Of a DNA stretch of 64,000 nucleotides, positions 1-13,979 are shown one piece after another. This DNA is from Rotaria sp. Silwood1 (lineage: Eukaryota > Rotifera > Eurotatoria > Philodinida > Philodinidae): the NCBI GenBank assembly GCA_905250075.1, contig CAJNOP010000023.1:1872452-1936451 (forward strand), read 5' to 3'. The notes below the pieces were generated by a model. It was not told the origin of the DNA. It saw only the letters and a list, made by a program, of their open reading frames with translations, and searched no databases. The number at the start of each line of letters is the position of its first letter. The stretch's first letter is position 1. A program made the translations under genes and the position numbers.

Positions 1-3000
1 TCTGTACTTTTTTTTTTCTAATAGAAATTTACAGAACTTAATATTGAATTGTGTTTAATTCATTTGTAGAAAGTTTTCGATATTATTTTTGCTATTTTTT
101 ATTTCAATTATGTATTGAAATAGACAGAAAGAATGATTAGTTGACATTAAAACATTCTAATAGCTTTCTCACATCAATCAGTAATATGATTACTTAATGT
201 CAATATAATACTTTGAATGATACAAATAAAAGTGAGCAACTTTTTTTTTTTTTTATTGAGCTTAGCATCAGTTATTTCATCATACAAGCGTATTTGTTAG
301 AAGATAATTAATTGAATAATAAAGTTATTTTCGAATTTTAAAAGGTCTTTGGATTCTCATTAGTTCAGAAAAAGAACATAATATATCTTTTCTTCGATAG
401 ACATCAGTAGATCAGTTTTGTTAGACAACGATAAAATTTGAAGGAGAATATAAAAATACAAGACAATTGATAGATCAATTCACTTTAGAGGTTTGATGGC
501 TACTAAGCGTCTCATTTTGTAGAGTTCAAGTAGCTCTACAAGATTGATTCCGAAAAGAACCTATTTGTTACTCTTCACAATGAGGTCTTGGCGAGCTTTA
601 AGCGAATAATCGACATTTCTGCATAGAAGCTCCCTTCCAGCAAACACTTACATCCTACGATTTTAAAACTAAAAAGATATTAACTATACTCAATATTTTA
701 TGCTCTTTCCGATAGTTTTATCTAAAGTTGAGAAAAAAACTATATAATAAAAGAAGTTAAAATTAGCACAAAAATTTTCACCACTAGAAATTTTTTGTTT
801 AGTGTTGCTTATTCACTAAAAGTCGTATTATTTGCATGACTCAGTGGTATATAAAAGCTTAGCAACTACGAATGTCAAAGATATGTATCAAATGTGAGTC
901 AACTCTATTATATAATTTTGGAAAACATTTTTCGAGTACCACAGAATAAACTTATTCAATCCTCTGTTAAACATTATTATTTGCACCAAAACGCATCTTC
1001 TTTATCACATATTTAGATGAAACATTGTTTTAATGTTATACAAACGACACACTGAATTTTCAAGTAGCCTATCTATTGTACGATCGAGACCGATATTTTA
1101 ATATCACACGAAATCTGTCATCGTAATTATTAGTTGTATACATATGAACTTGTAAAACATCAAAAGTCGATTATGAAAAGGCCAAATAAATATATTTCGA
1201 TGCAAAAGTGATGACCAAAGTTGCATAAGAGTTCTCTAATGCTTTTTGTTCAAAAAAATACCAAGTCTTCAAGACATTACATTGTAGCGCTATATCAAAA
1301 ACAAAATTAATACAGAAATTTTGCTCCACTCGTTCATTGTTTAATACGCATATCGCAGTTTTTTCGCATTGTCTTATTTATCAAAGTCATACGCTGTTTT
1401 GCTTGTTCTCGTAAAACATCATTTATTTCTTTTTCAACGTATTGTTATTCACTAACTTGAATTTTAATCATCATTTATGATAGAATGATACTTTTTTAAG
1501 TAAAATACAACACAATAATAAATTGATTAGAAGAAAAAGAAAATACCCATAGAATTTGAAAAAATAAAAAATAAAATAAAATAATCAAATTGTTCAAAGG
1601 CTTAAAAGTTATTTCTCTAAAATATCATTAGGAAACAATGAAGTGGAGTCGGTGCTGTCGAGACTGTAATCAGGACTTAAAACTTGTTCAAACTGATCCC
1701 GTTATATTTTTTGCTCAACAACTAGACTACATATTTTCATATTTATAATTTTGTTCTGACTAATGATCTGCAAATTGACCCTTTTTATTTATGATTGAGG
1801 TTAAATTATCGATCCTACTGAATCACTTTTTTTTTATCCTGAACCGAAACCTGAACCATCTTGCAGATTACTGCTAAAAATAATACTCATAGTTCTGCAG
1901 ACCCTAAATTTTGATATTATCAAAGTGTCTCTTGACAGAACACCGATAATAAATTCACTCATTTAGATTTTGTATCTATGCAAGAACTGTGAACTCTGAG
2001 AGAATTTCTTAAGTCACATGACCAGAATCAAAGAAAATCTTTAGTGAGATACAGAAGCGGCTTTATATTTTAGTTTTGATGCATGCATATAAAGATATGC
2101 TCATACTATCAATTTCTCAAAATCATCAATGTTAATTTGATGTGCATTCAAAGAATCATACAGATTATTGAAAATTTTTTTTCTAGAAACGAAATTAGAA
2201 TCGGAAGCAGTAAAAATTTTAATTGAGATCAGGATTGAGATACGACCAATAAAATTTAATGAGACCGGAGCCAAAAAAAGTGGTCCCGTCGATGTCTTAT
2301 GCGGAAGGCATTTTGAGGAGTTGGTTAAAATTATTCCTTCTAATTGTTTATTTTTCTCGTCATTCTATAATTCTCATCGTCTTCGAACAGCTATTGTGCA
2401 GAATTGATTCAAATAATTTTGTTCTACCTATTGTCTTCAAGGATTTGTTAAGAGTATTAGATTGAACTTGCTAGTTTCACTTCTTTTTTGATTAACTATA
2501 CTTCGATCTTTGAGATTACCGCCTAGACATTCCATTGATGCATCAGGTTTTAGAAGCAGTGGTCCTTTTTAATAACAGTTTCGTTTAGCATTTTGGAAAC
2601 TTAAAAGCCTATAGCTCATAGCTATGAAGCCTGATATGTAACTGTCATGTTCTTCCAGCGATAATACAAAATTATAGGTGATTCTCGCATTCATCTTTCA
2701 TAGGTATTTGGAGTCGTTGACAATGGCGATGGAACCTTCCATTCAGTCTTTCCACAACTCTTCGATGCAATTAATGCTGCTGTTAGGACCCTCCATATAT
2801 CTGTTAATAAATCTTTCAGGTTCTTGATGAAGTCTATAATCCTCTTTATATATCTTATCATAAAGCCTTGAGGCAATTGATGAAGGCCATAAACGTTTCC
2901 ATTTATTCTTTCGAAATACGATACTTGGGTATTGTGTATTCATTTATCCTTTAACAAAGGGTTTCGAAGAGGTTTACTATGCTCATGAATCCTCAAATAT

Positions 3001-6000
3001 TCCCTCTGGAAAGTTTCTCAGCGGATTTGTAATCCTCTCATAAATGATAAAAAAAGGATTCTTGCCACTTATTTTCCAAATATATTCGTTTTTTTGTCCA
3101 TTATAATTGCTACAAATTCTTATTTTTTTACAGAGAGGCTTAAATTTGTAAGTCTCTTTTTTTCTGTCAAAATCAGAGTAAGATTCTTTTCATCTGCTGT
3201 ATCTTTAAATTATCTGAATGTTTTTCTTTTACATGTACTAAATCAAAGAGCAACGGGCAATTGTATCAGTTGATGATGAATTGATACTGATTTCTAGAGT
3301 TGCATTATTTCATACAAAAGTCGCACACATCAAGGAGAACTAGAAAAGAAATCCACAAATATGTCTCATTTGCTGTTCTTCTATTTATACCTTAATTCCA
3401 GTTGAAATTGTTTCTTAATTTTTGCTCTCGTCAGACTGGAAACAGTTCAATCATTTTATATTTTGTTAATGCTTCATTTCTTCTAATACAAACTGATTCA
3501 AGTAACGAATGCAATTACTTTAAGAAAGAATTTCTTGTTGACTTTGTGGAAGGTAATTTATTTTGGGTCGAAATGGAACAATTTTCGTTTTCTTTTACAG
3601 ATATTGCTCAGTCCTGCTCTATATATATATAGGAATATATCAACGTATCTCTAACATCTTAGAGTAAGGTGATCATATCTATGAGTTTTCCAGTTATATT
3701 GCATAACTTCTATAATAATAATTTCAAACAATCTTGTTTCCAATATTGCATATGTTCATGGTTTCGTCATGAAAACTCATATGTCAATTGTTAAAAAAAA
3801 GAGTATCTAGATGTTTATAGAACATGAACGATTATCTTGAACCAAACGAGAGTATTGTTTTTCTTGTCATCCTTTATTGATGAATCCAGATTTATCCTAA
3901 GACAATTATGAAGTTCTCAAGTGAGAACATTAGCGAAAGGTTAAGTTATGGGGCTTCGTTCTGACAGCCGAGATTAGGTAACTTGTTCTTTTTTTTTTAA
4001 TCTTTTTTCTTTTACTTGCAAATGTTATCATCATGTTTAACATATGATATTGTGACATAGTTCCTATACGATCATAGCTATAATACACAAGAAATATCAT
4101 CCATCTTGTAGACACAATGTAAAATAACTCTCAAACATTAGCTATGAAAACATCAAAATCTCTTCCTGTATTTGACGCCAAAGGCTTGTAAATATTTTTT
4201 TTTCACAATATTCAGTTTTGTATTTCTTTAGACAATAAAGAAAACAGGATAACTGAAAATAACTAATCATTATCGATCTTATCTGAAACATCTGGACAGC
4301 ATGAAAAACATACCTTTCAAAATAAACTTGCGTGTTAGAATTGTAAATCTTTTTTCAAGAAAGCGATTGTGAGGCATTTCTAAAAAATATCGATCATAAA
4401 ATATTGTCAGAAAAAAAGTCGAGTGGCCATTTTTTGAATAACTTTTGATAGAAACAAGATAGAGAGCTGCGATTCTCATCACTCGAACGATCGTCATCTA
4501 AGCAACAATTCTGTATTTAGGCATGCAGCGAACCCGAACTACAGCTCGGAGTTCGGACCGAACGGTTCGTATTCGGTGTCAGGGTTCGGGCTCGGGTTCG
4601 GGTTCGAGAACTATCCGACCAGTTCAGACAGTGGTGACTATTTAGATGATTGCCCAAGCTTTTTTTTTAGGTATTTGAACAATAATGATAGCACTCCAAA
4701 AGTTCGGGTTCGGAGTTCGGGTTCGGGTATATCTAAACATCATTAATTTCTTTTTAGGATGTCTACAGCCTTTCAGTTTTTTTAACTATTTACTTCACTG
4801 TATGGAGATCTACCACAATCAACACTGGAACCCTTTCTTTTGACTTACTTCTATTTTCTTTTATTGAAAAACTGAAAATAGTTTCAGTCAAGACCGAACC
4901 CGAACTCTGACACCGAACCCGAACTCTGACACCGAACCCGAACGTTCGAGTTCGGTGCATGCCTATCTGTATTAAACTCAATTCTTTTCTATTACAAATG
5001 TTTCATATTGAATATGTTAGATGCATCATTAATAAGGGTCCAATGAGGATGTGAGTGTCTTATTCAATTTCTGGATAAACTAATAACCACACTCTCGTAT
5101 CCATAATCATTGTGAAAAATTCTTAATATTGCATACAAACTCATAAAGTCGTAAAATGGTTTTTCTATTTGAGATTTGAATATTTATTTCAGCAAGTCAA
5201 TTAACCTTTTGGTTTATTTCTTTGATATTTAATAAGATGCAAAACAAAGCCTTGATGTAGATGCTCATGATTTTCTTGTCGTACGCATTGAAAGTTGCCA
5301 TTTTGTATCGTGATAATCTCGAGAACGGAAACTGAGAAAATACTCGTTTAAACACTAGGTGAAAGTGTAGAGACCGAACCATTACCATGGTTTTCCAATC
5401 TTCTCGAAGGCGTTCCGTTAAAATAAAAGTAGAACCTTAAAAAATTCTTGAGGACTCAGTTTGTTTTTCATACTTTAAGGTAGTAATTAAAGCAATGACA
5501 GCAATAAAATTTAGTCGCCACTTTCTTTGCTTATAGGTAAGACAGCCGTAAAATACAGTTGATGCTAAATAATAAATTAAAAAGAGAATCAAGTGATCAA
5601 TCAACAGTATTCACGAGAAACATATAACTCTTAATAGAGGTCTCTTAGTAATGGATATTGAACAAAAAGTGTAATTCTAGAAAAATATCAATATTATTAG
5701 AAAAAGAGCGATTCATAATAAATAAATAAAAAAGACTTTTCTTTTTCTATTTATAAAATCAAGCTTTTTTGTCATAACCGATATGCGTAGCATCACACTG
5801 CATTTCACAGTGGAGTCAAACTTGAATGCTATCTATTTTGTTTCTTTAGTTTGCAATAAATCAATATGAGTTTGTAATATGTTTTTTTTGCAAAAAAAGA
5901 AGCTAAAAGAAAAAGAATAAATTTACATATAATAATATTTAGGTATTAGTTTATGACCATGGGTAGCGCATCGTCAACTGTTTAGAATAATCAATAACGT

Positions 6001-8697
6001 TTTGAATAGGTCTATTTTGTCTTCCCATCTCCAATAGTGGACATTCCAGTAGCAAAACTATTGTTGCTTAACTTCAATTTTTTTCAAAGGTATGATATAT
6101 GAAAACTAGAGTATTACATTACTTGACAGTATATTACGAGGTTCAGATCAGCCTAACAGTTTTCATGGAGGAAAAATTCAAAGTCTTTTGCCATTTCGTT
6201 TCGTTCACTGACTATTATGTTTACACCTTAACATTCATGTAAAAAGTTGTCTAAAACTTTAAACAATTATTATTTTCTTGAAAAACATTGCAGATGTAAC
6301 AATCAGTTGGAAGGATAGAATTGCTGTTCTTCACATCGTTTAACTATTCATCGTGAACAGATAGTTGTTCTCTGTCTGATTTCGGAGCAATAAATAAGTT
6401 TTTTTTTCAGGCAATTTGATTTTAAATTTAAAAAGACTAAAAAGAAAACATAAAAAACAACGAATGTCGAATAGAAAGCCCAATTTTATTGGTAATAAAC
6501 AGCAAAGAAGATGAGTGATTGCGTTTCACTCATTACATGTTGTCTAATTGGACTTTAAATCTTTTAATCAAAACTATTTAACATTATATAATCAGTTTTA
6601 GAGATATGAAAACCGATTTACGATCATGCTATTGGTCTTGATTTATTGATAAACCTTGAAGATGACTTATTATGGCAGGAGAAAGAAAGTTCAAAATAAT
6701 CAAAATACCGATTATGGATACCTGAAATAATTACATGTTGGATATAAATATGAAGGGGATATACTCATTAGGATAACAATCAATAAAGTCATGAGACTAT
6801 GGGTCGTTGTTCTACATGAATTATCGAGTTGTATTGAATATATGGGTGAATCGTAACTTTTTGGTACGATTGATGTCTTCGAGTATTTACGTTATAACTT
6901 TAGTTTCGATCATACAATCTTAAATTGTTTTTTTAAGTCCTATTTCGCTCGCAGTTTCCTCACATTCACTTCAAATTTCATGGTTCTATCCTGCATCGTT
7001 TTGAAGTTAGAGTTCACAATTAGAAAAAACAGTGGAAAACATAATGTAAGTAGGTCAATTCTATCGAAAGATGTGATTCATTAGCCTATACATGTTTTCG
7101 TTTGTATACTTCTGCTCTCGACATTCAAGAAAATTAGTTTACCAAACACTAGAGAACTTTTTCATAAAAAAATGTTTTCTTTTTATTTCTATATTAGAGA
7201 AAAACAGATCAGAAAACACAAAAAATAGTATATTCCTTCATTTTGTACTATATTAGCAATAAAAATTTTAATCTTCTAGTTTTTCGTCTATCGAATATAT
7301 TCAAATTGTATCTCAAAAAGTACAGTGACGTTTCTTTCTGCACACATTTCCAGTTAAATCAACTCAAAAAATTTTCTTTTTAAGTATAATTTCACTCAGA
7401 AGACTTCGATGAACAAATCTGAGTGTATTGTAAGCCGTTCTTAACTACCCATTTTCTCTATCGAGCTTTGGATGAAGTGTTGCGAAACTTTTGCTGTATC
7501 AAATTGGTACAATGTATAATCAAATGTGTCATATATATATATGTTCATAGCTTCTGTCTGGTTTTACTTAGAAGAGAAAAAAAAATAGGAGAGAAAGTTT
7601 CCAAAAGCTACAGAGAAACTATTTATTCATGAATTTTTCTCAGAAAAGTATATTCTCACCTAGGTTTTTTAATAATTTCACTATTAATGATGAACACTTT
7701 CTGTTTCATCGCCATCTATCGTATTAGTTAATTCGTAAAGATACTACAGATCAATGGAAGCAGATATATTTTTACCGTACACAAAAACTGTTTTCATCAA
7801 TAGTTTACATACAAAAATGTTTTACAATAGCATCTAAATTGTCTTGCTTAAATTTGGCTTTAATATAGTAAATTCTACATCTGTCTCTAAAGATTTTGAT
7901 AAGAAATTATTTCGTAGTTACAAAATATTTTACATTACTTATTAAATGATTTGTAGATATGTTGACAATTAAATCATACTTTTTGCATTTATCTTCTTTT
8001 TTTATAAATTACTCTTCAAAATATGATCTGATTCAATTTCTTTTTAACAAATTGGAAATAGACACTCGCTTTTACGTATTCAATCTGTCCCATCACAAGA
8101 TTAAAAATGTTGTCTATCCACAGCCGAAACTTTCTACGGAAAAAAGGCAGAATACAAAAGACAATAAGAAGGAGGAAATCACCCTGTTTTTCTCTCTGAA
8201 TCATATGACCTGGTTATATTGGATTAAGTAGTTTGATTCACTAGTATAAACAGGAAAGCATTAAAAATTTCGGGAAGTAATAAGCTTCTATTCTTTCTCG
8301 AAATTATTTTTTCAGGAAGTAACTGATATTCCTTGTAGTTCAGGTTTACCGGTCATGTTTACACTAATAACTGTTTGCGAGTTATTAAAAAAAGTAGTTT
8401 TTTTCAATTAATTAATTATCATGTTAAAATTTTTGATTGGTTTAATATTTACCAATGATAAAAAAAGCATTACAAGTTTAAAGAAGGTATAGCGTAGGAA
8501 ACAAAACGCTTAATGGTTTCTTTTCTGTTTTTTTTAATCCCGCGTGATAGATTCATATACAATATCATGATGACGATGTCGCCTTCCGGCAACTTTCCGG
8601 TTTTTCCCTAGACATCGAGAGTAATCTTATCTGTTTAAAAGTTTTCTTTTTCTTTTTACTCCTCAACATATACTATCTACACAAGAAAGAAAAAAAA
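1..8697. other. Gene-poor AT-rich stretch
   Basis: I found no convincing coding exon on either strand. The short open frames are of the length expected by chance in AT-rich DNA and lack domain-like composition. The only structured element seen is the MITE at 4518-4965. The last few hundred bases should contain the promoter of the C12orf56-type gene starting at 8698; I could not point to a clear TATA box. Confidence 0.6.
4518..4965. mobile_element. hAT-type MITE (non-autonomous DNA transposon)
   Basis: The element is 448 bp. Its ends are inverted copies of TAGGCATGCA followed by a CGAAC-rich stretch; the first 22 bases of the two ends differ at about two positions. It is flanked by a perfect 8-bp direct repeat, TCTGTATT, at 4510-4517 and 4966-4973. 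An 8-bp duplication with ends starting TAGGC is the signature of hAT-superfamily insertion. The interior carries short tandem runs related to GGGTTC on the left and CCGAAC on the right, so the two halves can fold on each other. No transposase frame is present, so it would need an hAT transposase supplied elsewhere. Confidence 0.85.
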
Positions 8698-11600
8698 ATG
8701 AAGGCAGCTGGAGGTCCATCACAATATATGGTAACAAAAAATACGAAATTCGAAGCTAAATTAGCTCGATATTTAATTTCTAATCCTGGTGATCAATTAC
8801 TCGGTTATGATGCATGTATAGAAAAGCAAGGAAATAGTATTAATTATCGTTTGATTGTTTTGGGTCTTGAATCAATTTATTTACCCGATAATCCACCAAA
8901 AATTGCACAATTAGAAAAACCATATATTTATTATCGTGATATTCTTCGTGCTGAAATGGTTTGTTTAAAAAACTAAATAAATAAAACAAAAAAAGTCTTT
9001 TATTCGAATATTTAGATTGACGATTATCCTGATTTTTTAGCTGGAGTTGAACAAAAGAATACATTACATATGCGTTTACGTGTTGTGATGCCATCAAATA
9101 AGAATAAAAAAAATAAAAAGAAAAAACCGAAATCAACAAGTGTTGACGAAATGGAAACAGTACCAAGTTTATTTGATCGATTGACGTTAGAAAATATTAA
9201 TAATTATATGGAACCAATAACTCCACGGTAAAATATTTTCTTTGTTCATATTCGAAAAATTCGAGTTCAATAAGTACAATACTAGATTTGTTTGATCTCA
9301 ACAAAATATGTTTACAATTTTAGTTTTTTATATAACAATAAAAATAAAAACTTTCTCTTACAGAGTTTTAAAAGATCTTCTCTCGATTAAATGTTTTTTC
9401 TTTACATAATCACGACTCGATCGATTTCATAAATTATTCAATAACGATTAACAACACATCGTATTTAGATGATCGGATTTTTAAGTATAATAACTGAACC
9501 ATAAAGATCATAGATTTATGAGAATCAACATAAGTTACAAATTTTCATATCAATAAATTCTAGTATTATGATGTATCTTTAGTTATTTATTTTATATTTA
9601 GACGAACAGCATCAAGTCGTGAACTTTATCAAACGCCATTACCACAACTTTCTGCTGTTATTCCATTTGTTCTAACAGCAACAACAACAAATGAAAGCGA
9701 TCCATTGAATTTACCACTTCATCGACTTGATGATTTATCAACACCGAAAACATATGATACATCATTGGAATTTAAAGAACGTCTTGATGAATTAAATCTT
9801 AATACTGATCGTTCAAATGTTCAACGTTTATTGTCAACACAAAGAACATTCTCTGATGAACACAGGATTATGGTCAGATCAAAATCAGCTAAATCATTAA
9901 CAATGTCGAAAAAAAAGACAAATAATGATTCAGATTGGAATACAGATACACCAAGACTTAGTCGCTATGCATTACAAGTACATCAAGATGATCGCTATGG
10001 TACTTTACATACACCACGTAGTACACCACGTGGTACGCCACGTCAAAATCTAGACGATGAATTGTTATTATTAACAAATCGATCAACATTAACAGACTTA
10101 TCATTGACAAGTAATATAAATATAAATGCTGTTAATAATGAAGATTCACCTGTTTATTGTCCATCAGTTGAAGAAGTGCGCAGGTAAAATTCTAACAATA
10201 AAAATATTCGATTTGAACCCATCTAATGATTGAATCATACCCAATTATCGCTTAATATTTTGCTTTCAGCAAAACAAAAAAAAAAGATAAACTAATAGTA
10301 TGTATATATGATTTCATTGATGATTAGAAAATAGTCTTCTGTTTGGTAGTTTATTTAGATATTTAAATAAATTAATTAACTATTTGAAATCTTTATCTAT
10401 TTATTTATTTTCATTTTCTTTTGTTTTATTATTATTTAGTCTTCGAGATGATCTTGATCAAGATATGAAAGAAATAGATATATATTTTCTAAGTTTAACG
10501 TGCAAAATTCCAGAAATTTTAAGTTGTGCATTGAGTAATTATATTGTTATTTCAACATTATATTACAAGAGTGATCATCAATCATCAACATTATCAAATA
10601 ATCGTCTTCATGATTCGTATGTTTTATTTTATTTTTTTTTGTTTAACGTTTAAAGAAATTTCTATGTAGAATGGATATTACAATGGTAAAATTTTCTCAA
10701 TTAAAAAATGAAATTTTACAATCATTTAATAATACAAATCAATTAATTAAATTAACAACTGAACTATGTAATGCATGTGAGAAATATTCGAAAGTAAAAG
10801 ACCTTTTTTGGAAGGTTAGTTATCATATGTTTTTTTTTCTCTTGTGTTTAATTTTTTTAAAATTATTTCTTAGGATCATGATTTATTTACTTACTATGTT
10901 GCACAATTTCAATCTTGTTCCCAAGATATATCAAATAATGATTTTGATGATGCTACAATTGAGTAAGATACAGATATCTTTATTCTATTTATTGCTATTT
11001 GATTTTGAATAATTTAATTGAAATATTTAGTTTTTCTTGTTCGATATTGCAATTATTAAATGAAATTTTTCTAAACACCTTTGCATCAAATGAACGACTA
11101 TCACGTCTATCACATGATGAGTAAGCTATTTATTCTTTAAATGACTTATGCATGTAATTAATTTGCTCAATACTTTAAAAGTTGTTTTTTTCTTTCATAT
11201 AAAAATATTTTATTACAATGCCAATGTAAGAGAGACATTCATATTCATCTTCAAAGCAATTAACTTCAATTTTCATTGGATTTATAAAAATTATTCTACT
11301 AGGTGAACCATGTAAAGAAAGATTTTTCTATAGAAATTCCACATTTTCCGCATGAATTATATACGACATAGCAAACATAATGGTAATGGCATTATTATAC
11401 TATAAAAAAAAAGCTCAAGGAAAGTTTCTCTTTTTATATACTGGCAGTAGAAGTACTGATCTATATTAGTACAATATTTTATCATTCTTTAATTGATATT
11501 TAATGAGATTAATTTATTGTGAAAGTTTCTAGTTTGTTTTGCATTGCCGTTGTTTTTCAATGAGAACATTGAAATCTGTCGGTGCATATGAGCGACATGA

Positions 11601-13792
11601 ATAATATGCTTGTACTATTACTGTATCTATGGTAGGATAAGTAAAATTATCTGACATTTTCACAATAAACTATTCTCATGAAAACCTACCATAAAAATAT
11701 AACATTTTGACAAGGACAAGCTAATAGACCAAACTTTTTTCCGAACACCAATTGAAAAGCGATTTTACACTTAGAAATGTTTTCTCATATATTTTTTTTA
11801 ATTTTCTTGTTCTACGCTTTAAAAAAAATACTATTTTCTACAGATGCGCTCGACTTCAAACACTTATTCACTGTCTTTTGACACCTCCGATTACTTTACT
11901 CTCAACTCAACCAACAACGACAACAACAGCATCCGACGATTCAGAAGTGAATGAAAGATTACAAGTAACTTAATATTTTATCTAAATTGGTGTTCTTTCA
12001 CTTTAAACAAAATTAAATTTAGAACACATACAAAATAGTATTAAAATGGATGTTTGGATCAGGTACTGTATTATGGCATATTGGAAATATGCTCAGTCGA
12101 CCATCATGGACATCAAAAAGTTTTCGTTTTCGACACTTTATTGAATTATTCGAAAAACAACAACAAAAAGTAAATTTTCAATAGAAATATTTATTTTTAC
12201 TAATCAGCTTTAGATAGATAATCATAATATAATTTGTTCTTTTTGCCTAGAAAAGGAAGAAGATGATAGAGTATATAATTCAAATATTTCAATCCAAAAT
12301 TATCCACATTTCATTGTATTTCCTTCAATAGGGAAATTAGGATCTATTGTATTTCGACAGATATAAATATAGGACATTCTCTCGAAAGTAGATATCATAG
12401 AGATCAACCAAAAGTGCGTTTGACTATAAGGTTTTCAGTTCTTTTTTTTTGCAATCTGTAATTAATCAGTTGCAATTGTCTGTTGGTTGCACGATGTGAT
12501 CTTTTTTCTTCAATCCAACAATTTATTAATTCATTTTTTCTAATCAAGCATAAATCAAAACCTGTTGACATGATTTGATGTTATTAGCTGTCAATACAAA
12601 GATGACGAAATGTTTTCCCAAGCAGTTTTGTTTAATATTGTTTTGTCTTTTAAATATCCACGGCTATTATATTCGGTTTTTCTATATGCCTCATGATTGT
12701 TGATTATAATGCAATGCACAAAAAACTCTTCCTGTTTCGTTTTGTAACATGAGTGATAGAACATGTGTTGTTTGCTTTACAGATATTATTATGTTTTATA
12801 GGATCAGAAATAAAGGCTCGGTAGAACTGTCAACTCACGTTTCAAAGCTTTAACATCGCGGGCTCTAGTCGTCTGAGAAATATGTCGAGTGCACTAGTCA
12901 CCGAACACAAAAAACTGCAAAAGCATCTCGTATTTGCCCAGTGACTATCCAATTTTTATTAGAAAATTCCATTGAAAGCATCAAATTACGGTTCGATCGG
13001 GTTCTAAAACAATTCAATAAAACGGATTTACAAATTTTGAATCCAATGAACGCTATAGGACTTACTATTCAGAATAAGGAAGTCCTCATATTTCACAGAC
13101 TCATTCCTAGCTAAATTCGCTTAGTCACACTATAGTCTTAGCAGCATAAGGAGAAGCTAACATAGAACGATTTTGCTGTATTTATAACTATTTATTTAAC
13201 TATAATCAATACTATATAGTCAATAGCACAAACTCTTACAAACATGTTTCTTTATTCCTTATAATATATATGACTTTTGTCTTATCGAATATATATATAT
13301 ATTTCAGGATGAATATTTTGATTTATTTATCGATGCATTATCACGATTAATAATGAATAAAGACAATAAAGTATAGTTATTTTAATCAATTTCTTTTGTT
13401 TTTTTTTTTTTTTAAATAAATATATCATATCTACTAGGATCCATTTAGTCCAAATCATGCATTATATGTCTATCAATTTTTTTCTATATTATCCATGTTA
13501 TTAATTAATTCAACAATGTTTTCTGAATATATTCGTGATCGATATCTTGAAGATTTTAAGTATGTTTTATATAAAATTTTAATTTTTTATAAAAATCTTT
13601 TCTTTTACTTTTCTTCATTATTAATTGAATAGATATTTTTTAAAAGAAGATATTATACTTTCAAGAATTCCTGTTCAATATCCAGTCTATCGTTTTATTC
13701 CAGAGCTTATTCGTAGTGTTCATCATCGTATATTATATGGTGAACCAAATTATAATTTATCAAATCGTCCCAAACATCATCAACTTATTTGA
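8698..13792 (+). CDS. C12orf56-family protein, 12 exons, 722 aa
   Basis: Exons: 8698-8958, 9016-9227, 9602-10183, 10440-10616, 10670-10814, 10874-10962, 11031-11120, 11844-11964, 12023-12169, 13308-13370, 13438-13559, 13633-13792. All junctions are GT-AG and keep one frame to TGA. The N-terminus matches the family block I remember from human C12orf56: a Tyr..Cys-Ile segment, an IYLPDNPPK-type loop, and IDDYPDFL across the first intron. The C-terminus has the matching EYIRDRYLEDF segment followed by a Pro-Val-Tyr motif. The middle (residues ~110-280) is Ser/Thr-rich, probably disordered and lineage-specific. The start follows an A-rich leader and gives the conserved N-terminus. The gene is tail-to-tail with the KY-type gene, 187 bp apart. 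Function is unknown; the orthology call rests on remembered sequence. Confidence 0.82.
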
Positions 13793-13979
13793 AATGAACT
13801 TTCGTGTTCAAATCAGATTTATTTCCGCAATAATATTTATTTTTTTTCTGCTTTTTATGGGTGATTCTAAAAAAAAAAGAACTATTTTATTTTCATTTTC
13901 TCAATTAATCTCATCTTCCTCCCTTTTTTTTCTGTTTTTAAATTAACATTTTTATTTTATTAAAAAAATTAAAACAAAA

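Noticed and set aside
4540-4955. Telomere-like or CRISPR-like GGGTTC/CCGAAC repeat array
   Set aside because: The units are short, irregular and without spacers, and are confined within a hAT MITE with its own ends and target duplication.
8840-9166. 108-residue minus-strand frame
   Set aside because: Antisense shadow of C12orf56-type exons 1 and 2.
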